From positions 1 to 19,035 of the forward strand of contig MSJI02000281.1 in NCBI GenBank assembly GCA_001931905.2: 19,035 nucleotides of DNA, in the 5' to 3' direction. Origin of the DNA: Cladosporium sp. IMV 00045. Taxonomy: Eukaryota; Ascomycota; Dothideomycetes; Cladosporiales; Cladosporiaceae. The notes below the pieces were generated by a model, which saw nothing but the letters and a program-made list of their open reading frames with translations, did no database searches and was not told where the DNA came from. The translations under genes were made by a program, and so were the position numbers. Of the stretch, positions 1 through 9,610 are shown one piece after another. Numbering within the stretch: the first letter of the stretch is position 1; the number at the start of each line of letters is the position of its first letter.

Positions 1-46
1 AAAAAAAAAAAAAAAAAGGCAAAAGGAAAAAGGAAAAAGGAAAACC
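1..46. repeat. A-rich low-complexity tract at window edge
   Basis: The window opens with 17 consecutive A residues, followed by an imperfect AAAAAGG-type purine repeat. It lies downstream of the stop codon of the minus-strand aldehyde dehydrogenase gene, so on that gene's sense strand it is a T/C-rich tract. It may belong to the 3' untranslated or terminator region, or may simply be a low-complexity contig edge. Confidence 0.8.
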
Positions 47-90
47 CCACAAGACGACAAAAGAAAAATTCATGACAATACAACATCACC

Positions 91-1677
91 CTACCCCAAA
101 AACCTAACCACAACAGCCGCAAACGCCACCGCAACCGCCCACCTCACTCCCGCGCCCTTCTTCCCCCTCGCGCCCAGCCCAAGAAACCACCAAACCGCCC
201 CTCCCCTCAAACTCCTCCCCTCCCTATCAAAATCAGGCTTCTTCTCGCTCATCCCGCGGAATTTCTTCAGCTTAGCCTCCGTATAAGGCGGATACCTCAC
301 GCTGAGCAGGCGCTCCACCCATCCAGGCGTGGTGGTGATGCTGCGGCGGTGCGAGAAGCACTCGAAGCTGGCGCGGCCGCGGTAGGCGCCCTGGCCGCTG
401 TCGCCGACGCCGCCGAAGGCGAGGGTCGGGATGGAGGCGTGGAAGAAGCCGTCGTTCACGGAGGCGCCGCCGGAGCGGGTTTGGGAGAGGATCTGGTCGG
501 TTTCTGCCCGCGTGCCGAAGGGGTAGATTCCGAGGGGGGTGGGGTGGATTTCGTTGGCGGTGGAGATGGCGGTGGGGAGGTCTTTGAAGGGGAGGATAGG
601 GATGAGGGGGCCGAAGGATTCGGAGGAGAGGAGAGGGTCGGATGGCGAGGAGACTTGGATGACGGTCGGTTCGATGAAGAGGGTGGTGGGGTTGGTTTTG
701 CCGCCGCTGAGGATGCGGCCGTGGGTGCTGGAGAGGAGGGCTTGGAGGCGCTGGAATTGCCGCTCGTTGATGATGTGCCCGTAGTCCGGGTTGTTTTCGG
801 CTCCAGAGGGGTGGAATTCTTGCATGGCGAGGTTGAGGTGATGCAGGAAGGCGGGCAGGATTTCCTCGTCGATGAGGATGTAGTTTTGGCTGACACAGAC
901 TTGGCCCGCGTTCATGAGTTTGGCCCATAGCAGTCTGCGCGCGGCGAGTCTGGCATCGGCGTTTTTGGTGATTATGGCAGGGTTTCGACCGCCGAGTTCG
1001 AGTGTCACTGGCGTGAGAGTCTCGGCTGCCTTTTTCGCAATGATGGTGCCGACGTTGGCGCTGCCGGTGTAGAAGATCTTGTCCCACTTCTGCTCCATCA
1101 ACGCGGTAGTCTCCGGAATACCGCCCTGAACGACTTGGTAGGCATCCGGGTCAAGGGCGTTCTGAATAATGTGCTGCATGATCCTCGCCGAATTGGGCGC
1201 ATTCTCACTAGGCTTCAAGACGGCTGTGCATCCAGCTGAAATGGCTCCAATGAGAGGGCCGAGCGACAACTGCAGAGGAAAATTGAAAGCGCCGATGATC
1301 AAGACCGCGCCCAATGGATCTTTCCTAATTCTCGGTCGCAAGGCCATGTTCTGCAGGTCGATATCCTCCGGCTTCTCATCCTTCATGAATCGCTCCAGGT
1401 TCTTGCTCATGAAGAGCACGTCGTTCAATACCCATCCCACTTCGGCCAGGTAGGCTTCGTATGCGCTTTTCCCAAGGTCGAGCTTGAGCGCTTCGAGAAG
1501 AGCTGGCTCTTCATCTTTCAGGCCCCAGTATAGAGAGCGTAGCTGCTTCTGGCGGTATTCGAGCGGGCGCGTCGAGTGGGCGTGGAATTTTGACGTGATG
1601 CGGTCGTGGATGACGGGGATCGAGTCGATGGGGGTGTTGGTGAAGGGCGGGAGATCCTCCATCTTGAGGTAAATCAT
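91..1677 (-). CDS. HFD1: Fatty aldehyde dehydrogenase (ALDH3 family, Hfd1-like)
   Basis: NAD(P)-dependent aldehyde dehydrogenase of 528 residues in a single exon. ALDH3/Hfd1 enzymes oxidise long-chain fatty aldehydes to acids, and yeast Hfd1 also makes 4-hydroxybenzoate for ubiquinone. Seen in the sequence: the Asn of the FNFPLQL segment (N132), the general-base Glu in LELGG (E227), the catalytic Cys in NAGQVCVS (C261), and an ESFGPLIPI segment. The 34-residue Glu-Cys spacing is that of the family. The C-terminus has two hydrophobic stretches, the last about 19 residues ending at the final residue, which fits a tail anchor in the ER or outer mitochondrial membrane as in ALDH3A2 and Hfd1. Two start codons are possible, Met1 and Met6. 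I kept the longer form; translation could begin at Met6, which is followed by G. The gene is divergent from the MAP kinase gene. The last ~80 codons are G-rich on the sense strand, unlike the C-rich body. The family assignment is secure; the physiological substrate is inferred. Confidence 0.93.
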   Translation of the reverse strand: MIYLKMEDLPPFTNTPIDSIPVIHDRITSKFHAHSTRPLEYRQKQLRSLYWGLKDEEPALLEALKLDLGKSAYEAYLAEVGWVLNDVLFMSKNLERFMKDEKPEDIDLQNMALRPRIRKDPLGAVLIIGAFNFPLQLSLGPLIGAISAGCTAVLKPSENAPNSARIMQHIIQNALDPDAYQVVQGGIPETTALMEQKWDKIFYTGSANVGTIIAKKAAETLTPVTLELGGRNPAIITKNADARLAARRLLWAKLMNAGQVCVSQNYILIDEEILPAFLHHLNLAMQEFHPSGAENNPDYGHIINERQFQRLQALLSSTHGRILSGGKTNPTTLFIEPTVIQVSSPSDPLLSSESFGPLIPILPFKDLPTAISTANEIHPTPLGIYPFGTRAETDQILSQTRSGGASVNDGFFHASIPTLAFGGVGDSGQGAYRGRASFECFSHRRSITTTPGWVERLLSVRYPPYTEAKLKKFRGMSEKKPDFDREGRSLRGGAVWWFLGLGARGKKGAGVRWAVAVAFAAVVVRFLG

Positions 1678-2347
1678 CTTGGAGTCGGTTCTTCAGCAAT
1701 GCTCGGTGTTTGTTCTTTCCTGCAGAGACTGATGTCAATGTTGCGCGCGTGAAGTGAGATGGCGCTATGGAATGGCGATGGAGCTCTGGGGCTGACCCTG
1801 ATTGAAGATGCCGAGGTTCGTTTGAAGCGTGGGTGGTGGATGAGAGGTGGAAGCGAGAGGAGAAATGCTGCGCACGCATCGCTTGCTACCTCCTAATACT
1901 TAGTGTTGCCATTTGCGCCTAGTGGCATGCGACGTTGTATATTGACCTTGGCGATGAGAATTTGACGTGATAAGTGACATATCAAGGTGCTGCCAGAGGG
2001 TGTTGCGTAGCAGTAAACACGGGAGGGAAACATGTGAAAGTGGCATGAAACCTTATTCTGTGGATAGATTGTTTCTGCTTTTGGGTTCTGAGAGCCTGCT
2101 GGAAACAGTGAAGAAAGCGAATGAGAAACAACCTGCAGACAAGTATCGGATGAATATCAGCAGATAGACAGGCTCCCTCCGATCATCATGAATAGAATCG
2201 CTAAGAGCCTAAAGCCTCGTGTTCCTGGACGGCGAGTCCGTAAGAGAGCCGGCCCAAACTCAGACGGCGCGTGAGGATGACAGCCAATGACATGTCTGAA
2301 GAAGGTGAGGGGCCTCTCGCCAGAGCCCAGGGCCCGAGAGTCCGCAT
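1678..2347. other. Divergent intergenic region between aldehyde dehydrogenase and MAP kinase
   Basis: No gene could be supported here. Short open frames on both strands have no recognisable composition or motif. The region must hold the promoter and 5' leader of the minus-strand dehydrogenase gene and the upstream promoter of the MAP kinase gene. I saw no strong TATA box. Confidence 0.6.
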
Positions 2348-2935
2348 GAGAGTGTTTGGCCAACAAGGTTGAATTACGCAGGCAGAGCTGACTGCGCTGG
2401 GAGGAAGGATTTGTTTGTCAGATCACCTAGCTGTGGCCAGATCACCTACCTACCTACCTGTCTATACGTACATAAAATAAATCCTTCAGCCGCACAATTC
2501 CAACACCACCGCCTTTTCCTTCCCTTCACGATATCCCGTCGACTTGTCCGATTCCACCGCAATACAACAATCGCAAACAACACACGCCACCACATTCCTC
2601 CTCTAGCCGCCCGCGCCAGTTCAGCCTTACCACCACCACCAGCAAAGCGGGGCAGAAGACAGCTCATCACAAGCAGAAAGTGGGTGGGTGTCAACTTCGC
2701 CGGTGACAGGACTATCTCCATCCTTTTTCTCCATCCGACTCTGCAGGGTCGTCCAGCTGTGTCCACTTGCGACTCCTGTTCCTCTATTCATCGCTCTTCG
2801 CTCCGTCGCCCTCTCAGAGCTACCCCCTCGACCTTCCTCGACCGCGATTCCTAAGAGTCTCACACCCCGACTCATACCTCGACCCGACCAATCTCATCAC
2901 CTCCCACCCTACCAAAACAAACATACCCCACCACA
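2348..2935 (+). promoter_or_regulatory. Core promoter and ATG-free 5' leader of the MAP kinase gene
   Basis: There is no ATG on the plus strand from about 2349 to the start codon at 2936. From about 2480 the strand becomes rich in C and T, as in transcribed fungal leaders. An AT-rich patch at 2466-2483 (ACATAAAATAAATCC) sits just upstream of this change and is the best candidate core promoter. This would give a leader of up to about 450 nucleotides. The boundaries are inferred. Confidence 0.4.
2444..2459. repeat. (ACCT)4 simple repeat
   Basis: Four tandem copies of ACCT lie just upstream of the putative core promoter of the MAP kinase gene. Confidence 0.85.
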
Positions 2936-4382
<1,447 letters not shown>

Positions 4383-4681
4383 TGAAAGGAGGGATTGGAA
4401 AGTTTAGAGAGGAATGCCAAAATTCGGCGAGCGAGGTCTTATACAGCGGGTCTGTGGCCTCAAAAAAGGGGAGCGAAGAAGTGAAGTGTAGTGCAGTGAG
4501 CGAAATCACGTGTGTTCGGGCAGCAAAAGGGGAAAAGACGCTTTAATTTGGATGCGGTGTTTTCTTTGACTTGGGGATATACTTTCTCTGAACCTTTTCA
4601 AAAACCATCAGCTTGATGTCTTCGTGTTTCTCCGTCTCTGTTTTCGTTGTGACACTTGCCCGCGCAATTTGTGTCTACTTG

Positions 4682-4687
4682 AATAAA
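4682..4687 (+). terminator. Candidate polyadenylation signal (AATAAA)
   Basis: An exact AATAAA lies 365 bases past the MAP kinase stop codon, in T-rich sequence and followed by an AT-rich patch. The placement is plausible for the 3' end of that transcript. Fungal poly(A) signals are degenerate, so this is tentative. Confidence 0.4.
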
Positions 4688-5020
4688 CGCTTCATATTAA
4701 AAAGGGTCGGTGAGATGGGAGGGTGGAAAAACATTTAAATGCTGTAGCTACAGTTACGTGCGTGCGGCAAGGTAGTAGACTCGCAGACTTTTCATGTATC
4801 ATAGCGTGCTTGTCGCTCTGTGGACATATCTCGATCAGTATGGTAGCAATCGTACTGTTTGATGCTCAAGCATTTCGGTACATGACTGGTTCTGTCATCA
4901 GAGATGTTGGACGTGGTGTTCATGTGGTCGAACGTTTCTCAACGTTGGCTTTGACTTCGCAACAACGACACCTTATGTACATGTATCCAATGCACTTTCA
5001 CGTGGGTACCGTCACCCTCT

Positions 5021-5025
5021 CCAAT
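5021..5025 (+). promoter_or_regulatory. CCAAT box upstream of the hypothetical gene at 5099
   Basis: CCAAT, within CCAATCGATGG, lies 74 bases upstream of the proposed start codon. This is a typical place for the fungal CCAAT-binding complex (Hap2/3/5). Assignment rests on motif and position only. Confidence 0.3.
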
Positions 5026-5098
5026 CGATGGTTTTGCCTAGAGCTCGGAAGAAGGAGACAACACCCACGCTATCACATCTCGAAACGCAACACTTGCA

Positions 5099-6199
5099 AT
5101 GGCGCCGCCGCCAGTGGTGAACCTCACCAGTCGCCACATCTGAAAAGCATGCTCGCTAACCTCACTTCAGACACCATCGCCCCGGCGCTTCCTGCCAGGA
5201 AACAAGAGACCACCGTCTCCCGCTGGCAAAAATTCAACAAAACCACCTCCGCGCTTCTCGCAGCACACAACCCCTCATCACGAACCCTCCGCCACTCAAC
5301 AGCACCAGCACCAGCATCAAACAACTCCCTCGCAATTCGCCCCAACACCCCGTTTCTCCCGCGGCAAACCACCGAGCTCTTCAACCCAGCAGAATGCAAC
5401 CGCCACGGCTCCCTCCTCACCACCTCCACCGACAAGGACGAATCTAGCGCACGCCCTCCGACCCCCGCGCGTGCGCGAAGACGTCGAAGAAACGCGCTCT
5501 TCCGACGACGACGAGAGAGATGATCGTCAGCAGGGCGAGATGCTGCTCACAGGCACCGACCAAGCGGGTGAGGGGGTATATCGATCGATCGAACCACACG
5601 CTCACGACCAAGCCGCCTCAAACACCAACGCCACCACCCTCCCCTTCAGCCCGAAACGCCGCCGCCTCTCCTCCCCCAACCCACCATCGCAAGCGCAAGG
5701 GCAACACCCCCGTTTCATCCCACCTTCAACCCCCTCATCAAGCACCCTAACCAACCCAACAGTCCAAAGACCAACTTTCCTCCCCCCTCCCCCTCCTACC
5801 AACCCCCCTCCCCTCCCGCAGACTTTCTCCCCTCATCGGCGTGGGAACGCTTTCCTCCCTGGCGGAGTGGCGGCTGCGGTGCAAGGGTGGGTTGTTGATG
5901 CGGGGCGGGGGTTCGCGCAGCAGCAGGCGCGAGGACACGAGGAGGGGTGGGGGTTTGGGGTCAGAGTTGAGGAGCTGAGGGGGGTGGGGTGGGGGTGGGT
6001 TGTGGGGGGGAGGAAGGTGGGGGAGGTGGTGGAGGGAGAGAGGGAATGGGTAAGGTGTGCGCTTGTGGGGGAGGGGAAGGGGAGTGTGAGGGTTGGTGCG
6101 GTGGTGGGGGTGGGGGGGTTGGGGTGGAGGGTTGATTTGGATAGGATGGAGGAGGGAGTAGAGGAGTGGTGGGTTGGGGTTGGGTGGGAGGTGGGATGA
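5099..6199 (+). CDS. Unrecognised Pro/Ser-rich basic protein with compact C-terminal block
   Basis: Predicted 348 residues from exons 5099-5116 and 5171-6199. I do not recognise a named family. The N-terminus reads MAPPPV|TPSPRRFLPG; a small SPRRF-type motif is followed by about 200 disordered residues rich in Pro, Ser, Gln and Thr. These include an acidic patch (SSDDDERDD) and a basic KRRR cluster at 168-171 that could act as a nuclear signal. From about residue 225 a conserved-looking block begins (FSPHRRGNAFLPGGVAA, then WVVDAG). It runs into an ordered, Val/Gly/Trp-rich C-terminal third that could be a small beta-barrel. The first coding exon is only six codons and is inferred from the splice signals. 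Without it the first in-frame ATG would be at 5538, losing the N-terminal motif. The coding strand is very C-rich up to ~5880 and very G-rich after. Function unknown; a nuclear role is only a guess. Confidence 0.6.
5117..5170 (+). other. Intron of the hypothetical gene
   Basis: 54-bp phase-0 intron with donor GTGAAC, branch site GCTAAC at 5155-5160 and acceptor CTTCAG. The branch and acceptor are excellent; the donor is less usual. It contains the in-frame TGA at 5141, so removing it is needed to join the start codon to the long open frame. Confidence 0.65.
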
Positions 6200-6872
6200 G
6201 GGATGAGGGATGAGGTTTGCTGGTGGGGATGATGGACTGGGGTGTGGCGGGCCTGGTGCTGGGAGTTCTCGGCTCGCAATGTCAAATTCAGGATGAGAAC
6301 AAACATCATGGTAACGATACGCTTGAAAGAAAAGGAGAGTATCTTGCGCCCGCAACGCCTCGCAACCCTTCGAAAGACGGCAACCGGCACGACACAGCTT
6401 GAGAAAGTAATAAGACTCAAAGGGACGGGAGAGAACGAGTCCCAAACATTTCGTTCCGTTCATCCCACCACCCCACAACCCCTTCCTCCCAAACAAGTGT
6501 CTGAAGCTGCTTCATCGATCTCGAGAGTGAAATGAAGCAACCAGTGGGCAAAAGAATGATCGGAAAGGCTCCCGCAATTCGTCAAGTTGAACGAGGTTTG
6601 AACTGCCAGAACACGAACACGGCGCAATCGGAACAATACGCATGACCGAAAGAGTCTAAGGACAGTTCGAGAGGTCACTGACGGACAGTCGAAGATGGCA
6701 TTCTTGCTCCTCTTCTTAGGATACCTTGCTATGCAGCCAGGTTGGATCAACTGCTGTAGATCGATTCGACGGTTGAGTACATATGTTTTATCGCGTGGAA
6801 CGTTGTTGGGGAATGGCAATCGCTCAGCCTGATTGACAAATTGAATCGTTCGTGTATGAATTACATGCACAT

Positions 6873-6888
6873 AGAGAGAGAGAGAGAG
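6873..6888. repeat. (AG)8 dinucleotide repeat
   Basis: Eight uninterrupted AG units in the gene-free stretch. Confidence 0.85.
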
Positions 6889-7340
6889 CGATAGATGCAA
6901 AAACGAGAATCGAGCGAACGGACGACGTTCGGCTCGTGGCTGTTTCTAGGATACATCATAATAATCCTGGAGGATCATCTGAACCTAACACATACCTGAC
7001 GGCGAAGTATGTGCAGCCCTCATTCAATGTGGTAAGATCGACGAGCTCGAATGCTTTGAGAGGGTAATGTAGAATCAACCTTACTCACCTCACGTGCATA
7101 GAAAGCCACGGCATGTATTCCATCAAAGATTCCTTTCAATGCGATCCCCTACCCATGAAGCACTACTTCTCCTTATAGATGGCCAAGAAGTTGATTATCC
7201 CTCCCTACCTACATAGCTGACACCACGCTGCAAGCGCACGAGTGGCCTTGTGTCGTGCCACGATAGCGCACCGGGTTGCACGAGCCAGAACCTACATTGT
7301 GAGAAATGCGATTGTTGGAAGGCGATTGGTCATTGGATAT

Positions 7341-7371
7341 GCATGTATGCGTACGTTCGTGCATGTATGCG
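7341..7371. repeat. Direct repeat of GCATGTATGCG
   Basis: Two exact 11-base copies begin at 7341 and 7361, 20 bases apart, with ACGTTCG-type sequence between them. This is short tandem-like structure of unknown role. Confidence 0.7.
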
Positions 7372-7420
7372 AGCGTGTCCGGGAAAGAGGGTGGCTGACT
7401 TTGATCGCACTCAGGATGAA

Positions 7421-7467
7421 TTTTTCGATTTTTTTTTTTTCGATTTTTTTTTTTTTTTTTTTTTTTT
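7421..7467. repeat. T-tract interrupted by CGA
   Basis: T runs of 5, 12 and 24 bases are separated by two CGA triplets. On the minus strand it is a poly-A tract. It could act as a nucleosome-depleted element or as an AT-rich terminator; assembly length errors are also likely here. Confidence 0.85.
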
Positions 7468-8811
7468 ACTTTCATCTACGATTTCTTGCTGAAGCTCAAC
7501 ATTATTGTTCTTCACGAGAAGTACCTGTGAGCATGGATCGTTGGCGGCGCGCGTGGGAATGAGTTCGCATGTCGTTTGCTTGGAGGTTGGTAAAATAGTG
7601 GGGTTATCAGAGGAATAGCACCGAAAGGGTGGCTGGTAAGGACAAGCGCCAGAAATAGGACATGAGAAACAAGAAATCCAAGGTTTCGGGAGCTTACTCT
7701 CGCGGAGAAGGGCCCGGGTTCTGCGATATGTGTATCATGATCATCATCATGGTCAAGGTAAAGCGAGTACATGGTCGTGAACGGGTATTCGAGACGAACG
7801 ACCTCTTCAGTACGCAAAGAAGCGCGAACGAAGAGCTTCGGCAAGAAGCTGCCTTACCTCGAGTAGACGCATGCTCATTTCCTGCGGCCTGCGGACTGCA
7901 TATCACCCACCATCCACGATTCACCCAATCATCCACCCGAAGCGAGCCGAGTCGAACGACTGCAAGTTCGCGAAGGTGCTGCTGTTTGGTGGAACGGCGA
8001 AGGGAAGCCCTTAGCCTGTGGGATGGAATAACCGACGGTGGGCGCCGGTTTGCGACATACGTGTGGTGTGCTGGGTTTGCAGTAGTCTGGCTGGCGTCCA
8101 TCCACTGCCATGTGATGATTTGCTGGCATTACATGCACAGTACAGTAGTAGGAGGTAAGAGGGAAGGGCATGCATCGGCTGATGGATGATGACGATGATG
8201 AGGATGCTGGCCCGTTTGGCCGCGCGAGCGAAAGCCCGTCCACGTGGGCTTCGGACGCGGCTTGAAGATAGAGTACCTTTCTGATGTATCGAGAATGACT
8301 TGTAATCATGTACCTGATCCTGTGAATTGTCTTTATCTAGCAGCGAACACGTTTCCGTGGTTCGGCGAGCCAGATCGCTGGTAAGCTGGCAAGATTTGGA
8401 TGAATCCTTGCTGATGCTTGGACTTTTCTTCGGCATGGCTCGATGAAGCGATAATACTGGGCACATTGGGTAGCAGGTGGTTGGTTGATTATGAGATTTC
8501 GATGCTTGATAGCCCTCACGAGCCTCATAGCTCAGCACATCAGGCGGCGTGGTCGATGGACTGGGTTTAGCTTGAGCGTTTGCTAGCCGGGCGGTGGGTC
8601 CTGATGGTTTTCAAACGGGCGGGTTTCCCTTGACGACGCCGATGGGCTCTGGGTTGTTGGCGAATTACTCGGCTCCGTCGATGGATCTGGGTGGCGGGGA
8701 GGAGGACGGTTAGACCAGCTGGTGGCTTCTTAGGCGCCGGCCTGATCTTTAAGGTAGTTTTAGTTTGTGAGTAGTGGTGAGAGGGAGTCGCTGTTCTTGC
8801 TGAGGCTTATG

Positions 8812-9610
8812 CCTGGCCGCCAGGTGATTCTCGTGTCGCGAACCCGTCCTTCTCGCCATATCACACTCCAATCTCGTCGGGTGTCTCGCCTTGTCGTCGC
8901 GCTTTCATTTCATCCCACACCTGAAGAGCGCACACACAGCACGAAAGAAAAGGGTTGGCACAGCAAGCAAGCAAAAGTGCAGCACAGCCAGGAGCCAGCC
9001 AACGCTCGCTCTCCCACGCTCCTCCACCCAAATCTCTCATCACCCTCTTCTCTCCCAATAATCCTCAACTTCGCTCCTGCCCCCAGCGGCACTTATTGCA
9101 CTCTCCCTCAGTGCCGCCCAGCATCATCCCGGTCGACCTGGGCTTGATCCGTGTGTTTCGCTCTCCGCCACTTCGACTAGCAACCACCGTCGTCCTCACT
9201 AGTACTGCTCGTGCCCTGTATACACTACCGTCACCACAGTAGTACTACTGACTGCACGAGTACCCGGTATCAAATTCACCATCATCTCACCGACCTCCAC
9301 CGCTCCGCTTCTGCTCTCACGCCGCAACTTGGCTGAAGCGCTGCCTGGTCAGCCACTGCAAGCCCTCGCGCAACAACCAACCCTGCACACAAACCACCAA
9401 CAACTGCCACTCCGTCGCTCCACCGCATCCTCCCACCCTGGCGTAACATCTCCCGTCCCTCTGTGCAACACGTCCCAAACCGGATCGCACCTCCACCCGC
9501 GCGCTCGCACTTGTCGACCGTTTGCACGCGCACCTCACAACCAGCTATCACTACCAACCGGGACATGTATCAATCCGCCTACATCCACCAAGTGATGATC
9601 CAAGGTTAGG
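8812..9610 (+). promoter_or_regulatory. Long ATG-depleted 5' leader of the large disordered-protein gene
   Basis: From 8812 to 9564 (753 bases) there is no ATG on the plus strand. The sequence is C-rich and purine-poor, as in fungal 5' untranslated regions. This strongly suggests a transcribed leader of several hundred bases under selection against upstream starts, followed by one short upstream ORF. An earlier ATG at 8809 opens a 112-codon frame ending at 9147 that looks like chance. The transcription start and any leader intron cannot be fixed from sequence. Confidence 0.5.
9565..9609 (+). other. Upstream ORF of 14 codons
   Basis: ATG at 9565 opens a 14-codon frame (MYQSAYIHQVMIQG) ending at TAG 9607-9609. 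One base separates it from the main start codon at 9611, and it is in a different frame. It is the only ATG-initiated frame in the final 750 bases of the leader. The position would suit leaky scanning or start-stop-restart control of the large ORF. Confidence 0.5.

Larger units (their letters stand above)
6200..8808. other. Long stretch without a convincing gene
   Basis: About 2.6 kb in which open frames of up to ~175 codons occur on both strands. They overlap each other and show no domain, no biased composition typical of coding sequence here, and no supported splice signals. I found no tRNA-like sequence. It holds an AG repeat, a 20-bp-spaced direct repeat, long T runs, and a GAT-rich patch at about 8180-8205. 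It probably contains regulatory sequence for the large gene at 9611 and possibly non-coding transcripts. Confidence 0.55.

Noticed and set aside
349..930. 193-codon plus-strand open frame rich in Gly, Glu and Val
   Set aside because: It lies entirely opposite the aldehyde dehydrogenase gene, including its catalytic region, and is an antisense shadow of C-rich codons.
5785..5821. Polypyrimidine tract ending in CCCGCAG that resembles a splice acceptor
   Set aside because: The frame stays open across it, no suitable donor and branch pair was seen, and the flanking protein sequence reads continuously.
5747..6496. 249-codon minus-strand open frame rich in Pro and His
   Set aside because: It is antisense to the G-rich 3' end of the hypothetical gene; its Pro runs simply reflect poly-C on that strand.
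7662..8538. 175-codon open frames on each strand (7662-8189 plus; 8011-8538 minus)
   Set aside because: They overlap each other and show no domain, bias or splice signals. I could not choose either as coding.
8809..9147. 112-codon ATG-initiated frame upstream of the giant gene
   Set aside because: Low complexity of leader type, no motif, and the region downstream of its ATG is depleted of ATGs in all frames, which fits an untranslated leader better.
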